From assembly GCA_025996895.1 (NCBI GenBank), contig BNTW01000110.1, forward strand, positions 1 through 7,404: a stretch of 7,404 bases of DNA, read 5' to 3'. The notes below the pieces were generated by a model, which was given only the letters and a program-made list of their open reading frames with translations, was not told the DNA's origin and searched no databases. Positions 1 through 5,985 of the stretch are shown piece after piece. Positions within the stretch are counted from its first letter, which is position 1, and each line of letters opens with the position of its first letter. The position numbers and the translations under genes are program-made. The stretch is from Bacteroidia bacterium (GTDB taxonomy: Bacteria > Bacteroidota > Bacteroidia > Bacteroidales > Azobacteroidaceae).

Positions 1-120
1 GAGGTATAGCATGAAAACCTCAAGCATAAAGTTGCGTTTGCTTTTATTTATTTTTACTTTTGCACTTGATAGTGCTGTTAATACAATCTCTGTATATCGG
101 ACATAAATCGCAGGGGTCAT
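1..120 (-). CDS. N-terminal fragment of a probable IS transposase, continuing off the left edge
   Basis: Reading leftward from an ATG at 120-118 gives 40 uninterrupted codons to the window edge, starting MTPAIYVRYTEIVLTALSSA and containing KVKINKSKRNFMLEVFMLYL. The run of Lys/Arg/Asn followed by a hydrophobic F-M-L-E-V-F-M-L-Y-L stretch resembles the start of DDE transposases common in Bacteroidetes, in which a basic segment is followed by a helix ending in a Leu-Tyr-Leu type motif. No catalytic residue lies inside the window, so the family is inferred from resemblance only. Two leftward promoter candidates lie upstream. The rightward frame that covers 60-251 starts at TTG, has no recognisable features and is less convincing. 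An unrelated host gene remains possible. Confidence 0.5.
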   Translation of the reverse strand, partial: MTPAIYVRYTEIVLTALSSAKVKINKSKRNFMLEVFMLYL

Positions 121-151
121 ATCGAAAGCTTCTGATGGTGAACCAATGCTT

Positions 152-183
152 GAAAGGTACTAATTCCTGCGGTTTTTTCCAAA
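152..183 (-). promoter_or_regulatory. Leftward promoter candidate (TTTG-N20-TACCTTTC)
   Basis: On the minus strand TTTG (183-180) is followed after 20 bases by TACCTTTC (159-152), one mismatch from the Bacteroidetes -7 consensus TAnnTTTG. It sits about 30 bases upstream of the ATG at 120 and so would suit the leftward gene at the window edge. Confidence 0.4.
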
Positions 184-276
184 TATTTCTAAACTTATTT
201 TACTGTTATTCAGCAATTTATCTGTTTTTTGAACGAACTATTGCATATTGATAAAAACTTAAAATTATATTTTTTA

Positions 277-307
277 CAAATATAGGCAATTTTTTCACAG
301 ATTCAAA
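277..307 (-). promoter_or_regulatory. Leftward promoter candidate (TTTG-N19-TATATTTG)
   Basis: The minus strand has TTTG at 307-304, then 19 bases, then TATATTTG at 284-277. Both boxes and the spacing match the Bacteroidetes primary sigma factor consensus exactly. No leftward ORF begins just downstream, so the transcript would have a leader of about 150 bases before the ATG at 120. The intergenic stretch 121-346 is otherwise AT-rich and shows no gene. Confidence 0.45.
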
Positions 308-346
308 TCATCAAAAATACCTCACTCATTTTTAAAATAAAATTAC

Positions 347-354
347 TACCTTTG
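347..354 (+). promoter_or_regulatory. -7 box of the operon promoter (TACCTTTG)
   Basis: TACCTTTG matches the Bacteroidetes -7 consensus TAnnTTTG and ends 24 bases before the ATG at 379. No good TTTG -33 box is seen at the expected distance; the sequence there is a T- and A-rich tract. This is the likely promoter of the three-gene operon. No Shine-Dalgarno site precedes the ATG, as usual in this phylum. Confidence 0.6.
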
Positions 355-378
355 TAGAAATCTTATTGTTGAATAAAA

Positions 379-1320
379 ATGAAAGCAAAATCACTTATTG
401 TTGCATTAGCATTAATAGCAGGAGTTTGTTTGTTGCAGGCAAATCCGGTAGAAGAGGTCAAGTTGGAAAAGGATTTGACGTATAACGAACACACGTTGGC
501 GGATACCTATCCGTATAAAAACGGAACGCGGGAGTTTCAGTGGGATAAAATTAAGGAAAAATTGACTCAGACCGACCGTATGCGTGCTGAAAATCAGGGG
601 ACTTGGGGTGTTTTGCAAAATAAATCCAATGTGCACGGGCGGCCGGCAGCAACCAAAGAGCACAATATTAATGAGTATCATATCACGACCGACAAATACG
701 ATGTGGAAAGTTCTCAAGCTATTCCGCTCTATCTGGCAAGCGATATAAATACACCGGAACGATACGCTTACGACGGCTCGTTGATTAAAATTTCCGGTAC
801 ACAAGACCAATATACTATCGCCAAAGTAATTGGTATGGAGGAAGATACGGAATATTTGATACCGACAAAATACATTCATTTGATTACTTCAACACCGCAA
901 TTTCAACAGGTGGTTGTGGTAGATAGGGAAAATCAAAATATTTCTACCTACGAAAAAGTGGGCGACACGTGGAAAGTGCGGAGTATGAATCCCTGCACGA
1001 CCGGTGCGCACAATCCGCCGTTGCAAAAGCCGACCCCGCTGGGCGTGTTTGTCCTGCAAATGAAAGAGGAAAAAATGCCGTATTATGAAGACGGAACGAC
1101 CAATATCGCCGGCTACGCGCCTTGGGCAAACCGTTTTTGCGAAGGGGCTTACATACACGGCGTTCCGGTGAATTTACCGCATAAGGACATTATTGAATTT
1201 TCGCCGACTTTGGGCACTATTCCGCGCTCGCATATGTGCGTACGCAATGCCGCTTCGCACTCAAAATTTATATACGATAACTTTCCGGTCGATGAAAGTT
1301 TAATTTATGTGATTGAATAG
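379..1320 (+). CDS. Exported L,D-transpeptidase, YkuD family, with a SHMC active-site motif
   Basis: This 313-residue protein has a signal peptide: a basic start, a hydrophobic core at about residues 5-19, and a likely cleavage after LQA (A21). The middle part (about 22-170) has no motif I recognise. The C-terminal part (about 172-313) looks like a YkuD catalytic domain. It has the QVVVVDRENQNISTYEKVG strand pair typical of the domain start, then PTPLGVF (the usual P-x-G-x-F element), H260-G261, and S284-H285-M286-C287-V288-R289-N290 with C287 as the presumed nucleophile. The family normally has S-H-G-C at this point, so Met replaces the Gly, and the stretch between the His and the Cys is longer than usual. 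Known members cross-link peptidoglycan stems at the third residue (3-3 links) or attach proteins to the wall; which of these applies here is not visible. It is the first gene of an operon and lies in the periplasm. The ATG at 379 is chosen because the signal peptide starts there. Confidence 0.85.
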   Translation: MKAKSLIVALALIAGVCLLQANPVEEVKLEKDLTYNEHTLADTYPYKNGTREFQWDKIKEKLTQTDRMRAENQGTWGVLQNKSNVHGRPAATKEHNINEYHITTDKYDVESSQAIPLYLASDINTPERYAYDGSLIKISGTQDQYTIAKVIGMEEDTEYLIPTKYIHLITSTPQFQQVVVVDRENQNISTYEKVGDTWKVRSMNPCTTGAHNPPLQKPTPLGVFVLQMKEEKMPYYEDGTTNIAGYAPWANRFCEGAYIHGVPVNLPHKDIIEFSPTLGTIPRSHMCVRNAASHSKFIYDNFPVDESLIYVIE

Positions 1321-1327
1321 CAGAATT

Positions 1328-1990
1328 ATGCACAAACTAACCTTCTTTATTTCTTTTTTGTCCGTGATTTTGGCGGGAACACTCAACGAATGGGTACAAC
1401 CGTCCGAAACACAGCAGTTGTATGAAGAACTAAACTTGCAGGGAAAAGTCTGTTATCAGGCTTTTAATCAAGCAATTACCGGTTATCGTAAAATTGACGT
1501 GAAAAAACCGGTATTGACGATTATTGATTTTAGTAAAGCATCGACGGAAGAGCGGTTTTTCGTGATTGATTTGGAAAAAAAGACGGTTTTGTTTCACTCC
1601 TTTGTCGCTCACGGCAAAAAAAGCGGGGAAAATTATACTACTTCTTTTTCTAATGTTTTCGGCTCTAATCAGAGTTCGTTGGGATTTTTTCTGACGGAAC
1701 AAACCTATCAGGGGAAAAATGGTTTGTCGTTGGTTATAAATGGTTTGGAGAAAGGCATCAACGACAATGCCAAGGCGCGCTCCGTAGTCATTCACGGTGC
1801 GGACTACTGCAATCCCCAACTTGCTAAATCGATGGGACGCTTGGGGCGGAGTTTCGGTTGTCCGGCTTTACCACGCGATGTTGCCAAATCAGTTATCGAA
1901 ACCATCAAAGACGGCTCGCTGATTTATGCCTATTCAGAAACGTACAACCACGAATATGTCAAAAACAGTCCTTTCCTTTGCAACAATTAA
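1328..1990 (+). CDS. Exported murein L,D-transpeptidase catalytic-domain protein, YkuD_2 type
   Basis: The 220-residue product begins with a hydrophobic export segment (MHKLTFFISFLSVILAG). The ATG at 1328 is 7 bases after the previous stop. An upstream in-frame TTG at 1313 would overlap that gene and spoil the signal peptide. From about residue 75 the protein follows the YkuD_2 pattern: RFFVIDLEKKTVLFHSFVAHG, then a Gly/Ser-rich loop with FSNVFGSNQSSLGFF, then SVVIHGADYC with H156, and GRSFGCPALP with C178 as the presumed catalytic cysteine. This family differs in sequence from the YkuD protein encoded just upstream, so the pair is not a recent tandem duplication. The likely role is peptidoglycan L,D-transpeptidation or carboxypeptidation in the periplasm. 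Translation is probably coupled to its neighbours. Confidence 0.85.
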   Translation: MHKLTFFISFLSVILAGTLNEWVQPSETQQLYEELNLQGKVCYQAFNQAITGYRKIDVKKPVLTIIDFSKASTEERFFVIDLEKKTVLFHSFVAHGKKSGENYTTSFSNVFGSNQSSLGFFLTEQTYQGKNGLSLVINGLEKGINDNAKARSVVIHGADYCNPQLAKSMGRLGRSFGCPALPRDVAKSVIETIKDGSLIYAYSETYNHEYVKNSPFLCNN

Positions 1991-2000
1991 TTTCAAAAAT

Positions 2001-4025
2001 ATGAAAAACGCTATTTTTCTTTTTACATTTATTTGTATGATGATTTCTTGTACGCAACAGCAGAAAAAGCCGGTCATTTCCGATTCAGCAGTGAAACAAG
2101 TCATTGCGACGCTCACTGAAAAAGAGACGCCCTCTCCCACTCTTTTAGAAAAAGGCGTCAAACAGGTCGCCAGCTTGTGGCAGGAAACAGACGGAACAGA
2201 AGCGGATTTTATCCGGTTTTGCACCGAAAATTATATCGCCGACCCGGCGCAAAAAGAACAAGTTTTTTTGAAAGTAAGTGATTATCTGGAAGCGATTTAC
2301 GGCAACTATAATGAGATGACACTTCAACTTCAGCGGAAAGTGCAGGAAGACACCGGCGAACTGCTTCCGGTTGATGAACTGTTTGTGGCCTATAATCCAA
2401 GTACGCACTTGGACGATGATTTGTATGCAAATAAATTGGCGTTTTTGATTGCATTGAATTTTCCTAAATTGGCGTTGGAAGAAAAAGAAGCGTTAGGCAA
2501 CGATCGCTTGGCATGGGCGTATGCACGTTTAGGCGACCGTTTCACGTCCCGCATTCCTTCCGAAATATTGCAAGCCTATGCAACAGCCAACAGCGACGCC
2601 GATGTATATATTTCGCATTATAATATTTATGCAGGGCATTTGTTGGATCAATCCGGAAAAAAGATTTTTCCTGAAGATATGATTTTGCTGTCGCACTGGA
2701 ACTTACGCGACGAAATTAAAGCGGATTATAATAAAGGGCAAATCGGTTTAGACAAACAGCAAACGATTTACGAAGTCATGAAACGGATTATCGCGCAGGA
2801 AATTCCGCAGGAAGTAATCAATTCAGGTACGTATGATTGGAATCCGTTCAACAATACGGTGTATCAAGGTGATAGAAAAGTGTCCTTTACGGAAGAGCAA
2901 AACATTCGCTATCAGAAGTTTATCAACAATTTTAAAGCGTTACAGGCGATGGATGCTTATACCGGAACTACTTACATTGACCGTAACTTTTCGGACGACA
3001 TGGAAGTTTCGGTCGCAGACGCCGAATCCCTCTTTAAGTCCTATCTCTCCTCTCCGGAATTGCAAAAAATCGGGAAAATGGTGTCTGAACGCTTAGGCCG
3101 TTCGCTGGAAGCCTTTGATATTTGGTACGACGGTTTTAAGTTACGCAGTAATCTGGATGAGGAAAAATTGAGTGCGCAGACGCGTGCATTGTATCCGAAT
3201 GCCGAAACAATGGAAAAACAGTTGCCGAATATTTTGACGAAATTGGGATTTTCAAAAGAACGTGCCGCTTATTTGGCAGATAAAATCGAAGTTGATGCCG
3301 CTCGCGGCTCGGGGCATGCTTGGGGCGCGTCTATGAAAGGGCAAAAATCGCATTTGCGCACGCGTATTCCGGCAGAAGGAATGGACTACAAAGGCTACAA
3401 CATTGCTATTCATGAGTTTGGGCATAATGTAGAGCAGACGCTTTCGCTCTACGATGTTGATTATTACACATTACAGGGTGTTCCGAATACGGCTTTTACC
3501 GAAGCGTTGGCGTTTGTTTTTCAGAAACGTGATTTGGATTTGCTGGGCATTCCGAACAATAATCCGGAAAAAGACCAGTTAGACGCTTTGGACAAAGCGT
3601 GGCAGTTATACGAAATTGCCGGAGTATCGATGTTGGATATTGCCGTATGGAAATGGCTGTATGCTAATCCGAATGCAACGGCCGGGCAATTGAAAGAAGC
3701 CGTAATCCGCTTATCGAAAGAAATTTGGAACGAATATTTTTCGCCTGTTTTTGGCATTAAGGACGAGCCGATACTCGCAATTTATTCGCACATGATTAGT
3801 TATCCGCTCTATTTGTCTGCTTACACTTTCGGACAAATCATTGAATATCAGTTGGAACAGCATTTGAAAGGCAAAGATTTTGCCGGCGAGGTCGATCGCA
3901 TTTTCCGTTTGGGACGACTAACGCCCAATCAGTGGATTTTGCAGGCTACCGGCAAACCGTTGTCGGTCGAGCCGCTGCTGAAACAAATGAAACTCTACAC
4001 ATTGGCATTTTCGCAAAAAAAATAA
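2001..4025 (+). CDS. Lipoprotein with a HEFGH zinc-metallopeptidase site (gluzincin, M3-like)
   Basis: This 674-residue protein starts with a type II signal peptide whose lipobox is M-I-S-C, giving C17 as the lipidated residue. The following TQQQKK lacks the acidic surface-export signal known in Bacteroidetes, so it probably faces the periplasm. The zinc site is H471-E472-F473-G474-H475, followed by E501 in TEALAFVF. A HEFGH motif with the third ligand Glu about 25 residues on is the arrangement of M3 oligopeptidases such as thimet oligopeptidase and Dcp. The rest of the chain is largely helical and carries no other motif I can name. It is similar in length to bacterial dipeptidyl peptidase III, but that family has HExxxGH and an EEC[R/K]xE-type second motif, which are absent here. 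The ATG at 2001, 10 bases after the preceding stop, is chosen over an ATG at 1926 inside the previous gene because it gives the clean lipoprotein signal. The inferred role is peptide cleavage in the envelope, possibly of wall or signal peptides. Confidence 0.75.
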   Translation: MKNAIFLFTFICMMISCTQQQKKPVISDSAVKQVIATLTEKETPSPTLLEKGVKQVASLWQETDGTEADFIRFCTENYIADPAQKEQVFLKVSDYLEAIYGNYNEMTLQLQRKVQEDTGELLPVDELFVAYNPSTHLDDDLYANKLAFLIALNFPKLALEEKEALGNDRLAWAYARLGDRFTSRIPSEILQAYATANSDADVYISHYNIYAGHLLDQSGKKIFPEDMILLSHWNLRDEIKADYNKGQIGLDKQQTIYEVMKRIIAQEIPQEVINSGTYDWNPFNNTVYQGDRKVSFTEEQNIRYQKFINNFKALQAMDAYTGTTYIDRNFSDDMEVSVADAESLFKSYLSSPELQKIGKMVSERLGRSLEAFDIWYDGFKLRSNLDEEKLSAQTRALYPNAETMEKQLPNILTKLGFSKERAAYLADKIEVDAARGSGHAWGASMKGQKSHLRTRIPAEGMDYKGYNIAIHEFGHNVEQTLSLYDVDYYTLQGVPNTAFTEALAFVFQKRDLDLLGIPNNNPEKDQLDALDKAWQLYEIAGVSMLDIAVWKWLYANPNATAGQLKEAVIRLSKEIWNEYFSPVFGIKDEPILAIYSHMISYPLYLSAYTFGQIIEYQLEQHLKGKDFAGEVDRIFRLGRLTPNQWILQATGKPLSVEPLLKQMKLYTLAFSQKK

Positions 4026-4040
4026 TTCAGGCAATTCCGA

Positions 4041-4078
4041 ATCGGGTAGGAGAAACGGGATTATTTCCCGTTTCGACC
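4041..4078 (-). ncRNA. Group II intron domain VI hairpin
   Basis: On the minus strand GAAACGGGA (4074-4066) pairs perfectly over 9 bases with TCCCGTTTC (4060-4052) around a 5-base loop. It is followed by the 3' terminal bases of the intron with an A at 4047 as the likely branch point. There is no T-run on either side, which argues against reading it as a simple terminator of the upstream gene. Confidence 0.7.
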
Positions 4079-4084
4079 TCCCAC

Positions 4085-4116
4085 ACCACCGTGCGTACCG
4101 TTCGGTACACGGCGGT
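4085..4116 (-). ncRNA. Group II intron domain V
   Basis: The minus strand folds as ACCGCCGTG / TACC / GAAC loop / GGTA / CG bulge / CACGGTGGT. This is a 9-bp lower helix with one G-U pair, a two-base bulge on the 3' side and a short upper helix capped by a tetraloop, which is the standard shape of domain V. The catalytic triad reads CGC rather than the commoner AGC, a variant known in some bacterial intron classes. Confidence 0.8.
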
Positions 4117-4119
4117 TCT

Positions 4120-4208
4120 TTAATTTACAGGGGCTACTTTGGAATAATAATCGGTAAAGAAAATGTAGCCTGCTCGTTTCAACCGCTCGTTGGAAATAGA
4201 GGTACTTA
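4120..4208 (-). pseudogene. C-terminal remnant of a group II intron reverse transcriptase/maturase
   Basis: The minus strand encodes LSTSISNERLKRAGYIFFTD followed by YYSKVAPVN and a TAA at 4122-4120. The T-x-S-N-E-R-L-x-x-A-G-Y...D-Y-Y-x-K-V pattern is typical of the extreme C-terminus of intron-encoded reverse transcriptases, where the sequence runs into domain V, as it does here. The catalytic palm, thumb and most of the maturase domain are gone. Upstream of about 4208 the frame leaves reverse transcriptase-like sequence and soon meets stops. Confidence 0.75.
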
Positions 4209-4331
4209 GGGAGCGTCCGTAAATAATTTTCACGTTTTATTAGGTTTTATGACATAATTCCACTCGCCATGGAACTTATATTTTTTAAGATTAATTGCAT
4301 TTAACTCTTCATCGCTTATTGCAAAAACCGA
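4209..4331 (-). mobile_element. 3' end remnant of an ISAzo13-like insertion sequence
   Basis: A transposase C-terminus is encoded on the minus strand between about 4230 and 4331. After its stop the sequence runs TTTACGGACGCTCCC to about 4209. That end, read inward as GGGAGCGTCCGTAAA, looks like a terminal inverted repeat, which would place the element's boundary exactly where reverse transcriptase homology stops. The remainder of the element has been replaced by IS21-family sequence. The boundary on that side lies between 4320 and 4334 and cannot be fixed by eye. Confidence 0.6.
4230..4331 (-). pseudogene. C-terminal remnant of an ISAzo13-family transposase
   Basis: The minus-strand frame reads AISDEELNAINLKKYKFHGE then WNYVIKPNKT and stops at TGA (4232-4230). 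The I-S-x-E-E-(L/M)-x-x-I ... F-H-G-E-W-N-Y-x-I-K-P pattern is the signature C-terminal end of ISAzo13 (rhodopirellula-type) transposases common in Bacteroidetes. Only about 30 residues of a protein that is usually several hundred long survive. Confidence 0.65.
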
Positions 4332-4334
4332 CAT

Positions 4335-4391
4335 AAACTGCCCCCCTCCACCGATTTAAACTGCCCCCCTCACCGGAACAAACTGACCCGG
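4335..4391. repeat. Three spaced terminal repeats of the IS21-family left end
   Basis: AAACTGCCCCCCTC(C)ACCG starts at 4335, AAACTGCCCCCCTCACCGG at 4358 and the diverged AAACTGACCCGG at 4380. The starts are 23 and 22 bases apart, close to two helical turns, so the copies face the same side of the DNA. IS21 elements are known to carry such multiple repeats at their ends as transposase binding sites. Confidence 0.8.
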
Positions 4392-4443
4392 TACAAAATG
4401 GCTAACCTTAGACTTTGTTCCCTGTTATTTTTTTGCTTTTTTT

Positions 4444-4457
4444 ATCTTCGAGAAGAT
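4444..4457. repeat. Short inverted repeat in the istA leader
   Basis: ATCTTC-GA-GAAGAT forms a 6-bp inverted repeat with a 2-base centre, 22 bases before the istA ATG. It overlaps a weak -7-like TATCTTCG (4443-4450). It could be an operator or chance; no firm promoter spacing was found for istA. Confidence 0.25.
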
Positions 4458-4479
4458 CGGATTTTTTCTCACAGTATAA

Positions 4480-5985
4480 ATGGCAAATAAAAAAATTGAG
4501 ATGCACAAAATTAAATTAATCATTCGGCTTCATGGACAAGGCAATGGGTCACGAAGCATTAGCAGTAAAGTTTCCCTGTCAAGAAACACGGTAAAAAAGT
4601 ATTTGGACATTTTCCGGGGTTCCGGGATGTCTTATGAAGCGTTTTTCCGGTTGAGTGATAAAGAAGTGGCACAGATGTTCTTCGTTTCGGAGAATAAATA
4701 TGCCAAGAGCGAACGTCAGGTAGCGTTGGAAAAGCTACTTCCTGATATGTGTAAACGACTTAAACGCAAGGGCGTAACCAGGGAAGATCTGTACAAGGAA
4801 TATCGGACAGATCATCCGCAAGGTTACAGTATCTCTCGTTTTAACGCTTTGATTAACCGGTATTTGGATGAAAAACGTCCGATTATGCACATCGAGCACA
4901 AAGCGGGCGACAAGCTGTATGTGGACTTTACCGGTCATCGACTTTACTTGAGGGATAAAGCGTGTAATCAACATCCTGTAGAAGTCTTAGTTGCGATTTT
5001 AGGCTGCAGTCAGTTAACGTATGTGGAAGCGGTAGCCAGCCAAAAGAAAGAAGATTTTATCAAGGCTTGTGAAAATGCACTTCGTTACTTTGGTGGCGTT
5101 CCCCAGGCGATAGTTCCGGATAATCTGAAAGCAGCCGTTACCAGGGGAAATAAGTACGAAGCCCTGGTTAATCCTGATTTTATGGCATTTGCGGAGCATT
5201 ACGGGACAACGATACTTCCGGCAAGAGTGTATAAACCCAAAGACAAGTCGTTGGTAGAAGGGGCCGAAAAACTGATTTACAGGAGCATCTTTGCCAAATT
5301 GCAAGACCGGGAGTTCTATGATCTTGCAACGCTCAATCAACCCATCAGAGGAGCACTGGAAAGTCATAACAGTAGACCGCTCTACAAAAAAGATTACTCT
5401 CGTCGTGATCAGTTTGAAGAGATAGAGCAAGAGATGTTGCAGCCCCTGAATCCGCTTGGCTTTGAGCTGAAGAGGCAAATCATTGTTTCGGTCATGAAGA
5501 CCGGTTATATCCGTTTAGCGGTTGATGAGCATTACTACAGTGTTCCCTATAAGTACATTGGAAAGAAAGTAAAAGTGTTGTACACGTCTCAAAATGTAGA
5601 GATATATTATCAATACGAACTCATTGCCACCCATCTGCGGGCAGTTGATAAATATCAATACACGACCCAAAAGGAACATTTAGCTTCACAGCATCAATAT
5701 CTCTCCGATTGGTCTGCGGATTACTTTTTGAAGTTAGCCCTGGATATACACGAATCTGTGGCAAAGTATATCAATACCCTGCTGCGTACCAATATGTATC
5801 CGGAGAAAGCCTATAAGGCTTGCAGTGGCATTTTGCACTTTCATAAGCAGGTGGGTAGCGAGCGGCTTATCAATGCCTGTCGATTGGCAGACAGCCTGAA
5901 ACAATACAGCTATCTGACGATCGAAGGGATACTTAAAAGTGGCGAAGATGTTCTCTTTAGAGAAGATGCGCCAAATGCGTCTTAA
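4480..5985 (+). CDS. istA: IS21-family transposase IstA
   Basis: The 501-residue protein has the full IS21 transposase plan. An N-terminal helix-turn-helix (about residues 8-45, with GSRSISSKVSLSRNTVKKYL) binds the element ends. It is followed by a linker with YKEYR and a retroviral-integrase-type DDE core. The catalytic residues are D149 in YVDFTG, D214 in VPDNLKAAV and E260 in KDKSLVEGAEKLIYRSIF, with the usual K-D-x-x-x-V-E form. The C-terminal part (about 340-500) has the beta-strand domain VDEHYYSVPYKYIGKKVKV and a helical tail. Length and motifs are normal, so it may still be expressed as active transposase. It needs the IstB ATPase for efficient transposition, and the adjacent copy is truncated. 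The ATG at 4480 gives the standard N-terminus. Confidence 0.95.
   Translation: MANKKIEMHKIKLIIRLHGQGNGSRSISSKVSLSRNTVKKYLDIFRGSGMSYEAFFRLSDKEVAQMFFVSENKYAKSERQVALEKLLPDMCKRLKRKGVTREDLYKEYRTDHPQGYSISRFNALINRYLDEKRPIMHIEHKAGDKLYVDFTGHRLYLRDKACNQHPVEVLVAILGCSQLTYVEAVASQKKEDFIKACENALRYFGGVPQAIVPDNLKAAVTRGNKYEALVNPDFMAFAEHYGTTILPARVYKPKDKSLVEGAEKLIYRSIFAKLQDREFYDLATLNQPIRGALESHNSRPLYKKDYSRRDQFEEIEQEMLQPLNPLGFELKRQIIVSVMKTGYIRLAVDEHYYSVPYKYIGKKVKVLYTSQNVEIYYQYELIATHLRAVDKYQYTTQKEHLASQHQYLSDWSADYFLKLALDIHESVAKYINTLLRTNMYPEKAYKACSGILHFHKQVGSERLINACRLADSLKQYSYLTIEGILKSGEDVLFREDAPNAS

Larger units (their letters stand above)
4041..4208 (-). mobile_element. 3' remnant of a group II intron
   Basis: Read on the minus strand this segment has, in order, the last codons of the intron reverse transcriptase, a domain V hairpin, a domain VI hairpin, and an intron 3' end CCTACCCGAT at 4050-4041. 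The end fits the AY rule, and an adenosine lies 7 bases from the terminus, where the branch-point A is expected. The intron stops 15 bases after the stop codon of the metallopeptidase gene, so it was inserted in the region where that gene's terminator would lie. Everything 5' of the reverse transcriptase tail is missing, and the remnant borders ISAzo13-like sequence. It cannot splice or move by itself. Confidence 0.8.

Noticed and set aside
60..251. 63-codon plus-strand ORF near the left edge
   Set aside because: It starts at TTG, has no domain-like pattern, and its first part is antisense to the more convincing leftward transposase fragment.
1926..2000. Upstream ATG giving a 699-residue metallopeptidase
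   Set aside because: It lies inside the preceding transpeptidase gene and would bury the lipoprotein signal peptide; the ATG at 2001 gives a clean lipobox.
4052..4074. 9-bp perfect hairpin just after the metallopeptidase gene, read as its rho-independent terminator
   Set aside because: No T-run follows on the plus strand, and together with the adjacent sequence it fits domain VI of a minus-strand group II intron.
3932..4123. 63-codon plus-strand ORF across the end of the metallopeptidase gene
   Set aside because: It overlaps a strong gene in another frame and then translates intron domains VI and V; no coding features.
4335..4391. CRISPR-like array of short repeats
   Set aside because: Only three short copies with 3-9-base gaps, the last diverged; position just before istA identifies them as IS21 terminal repeats.
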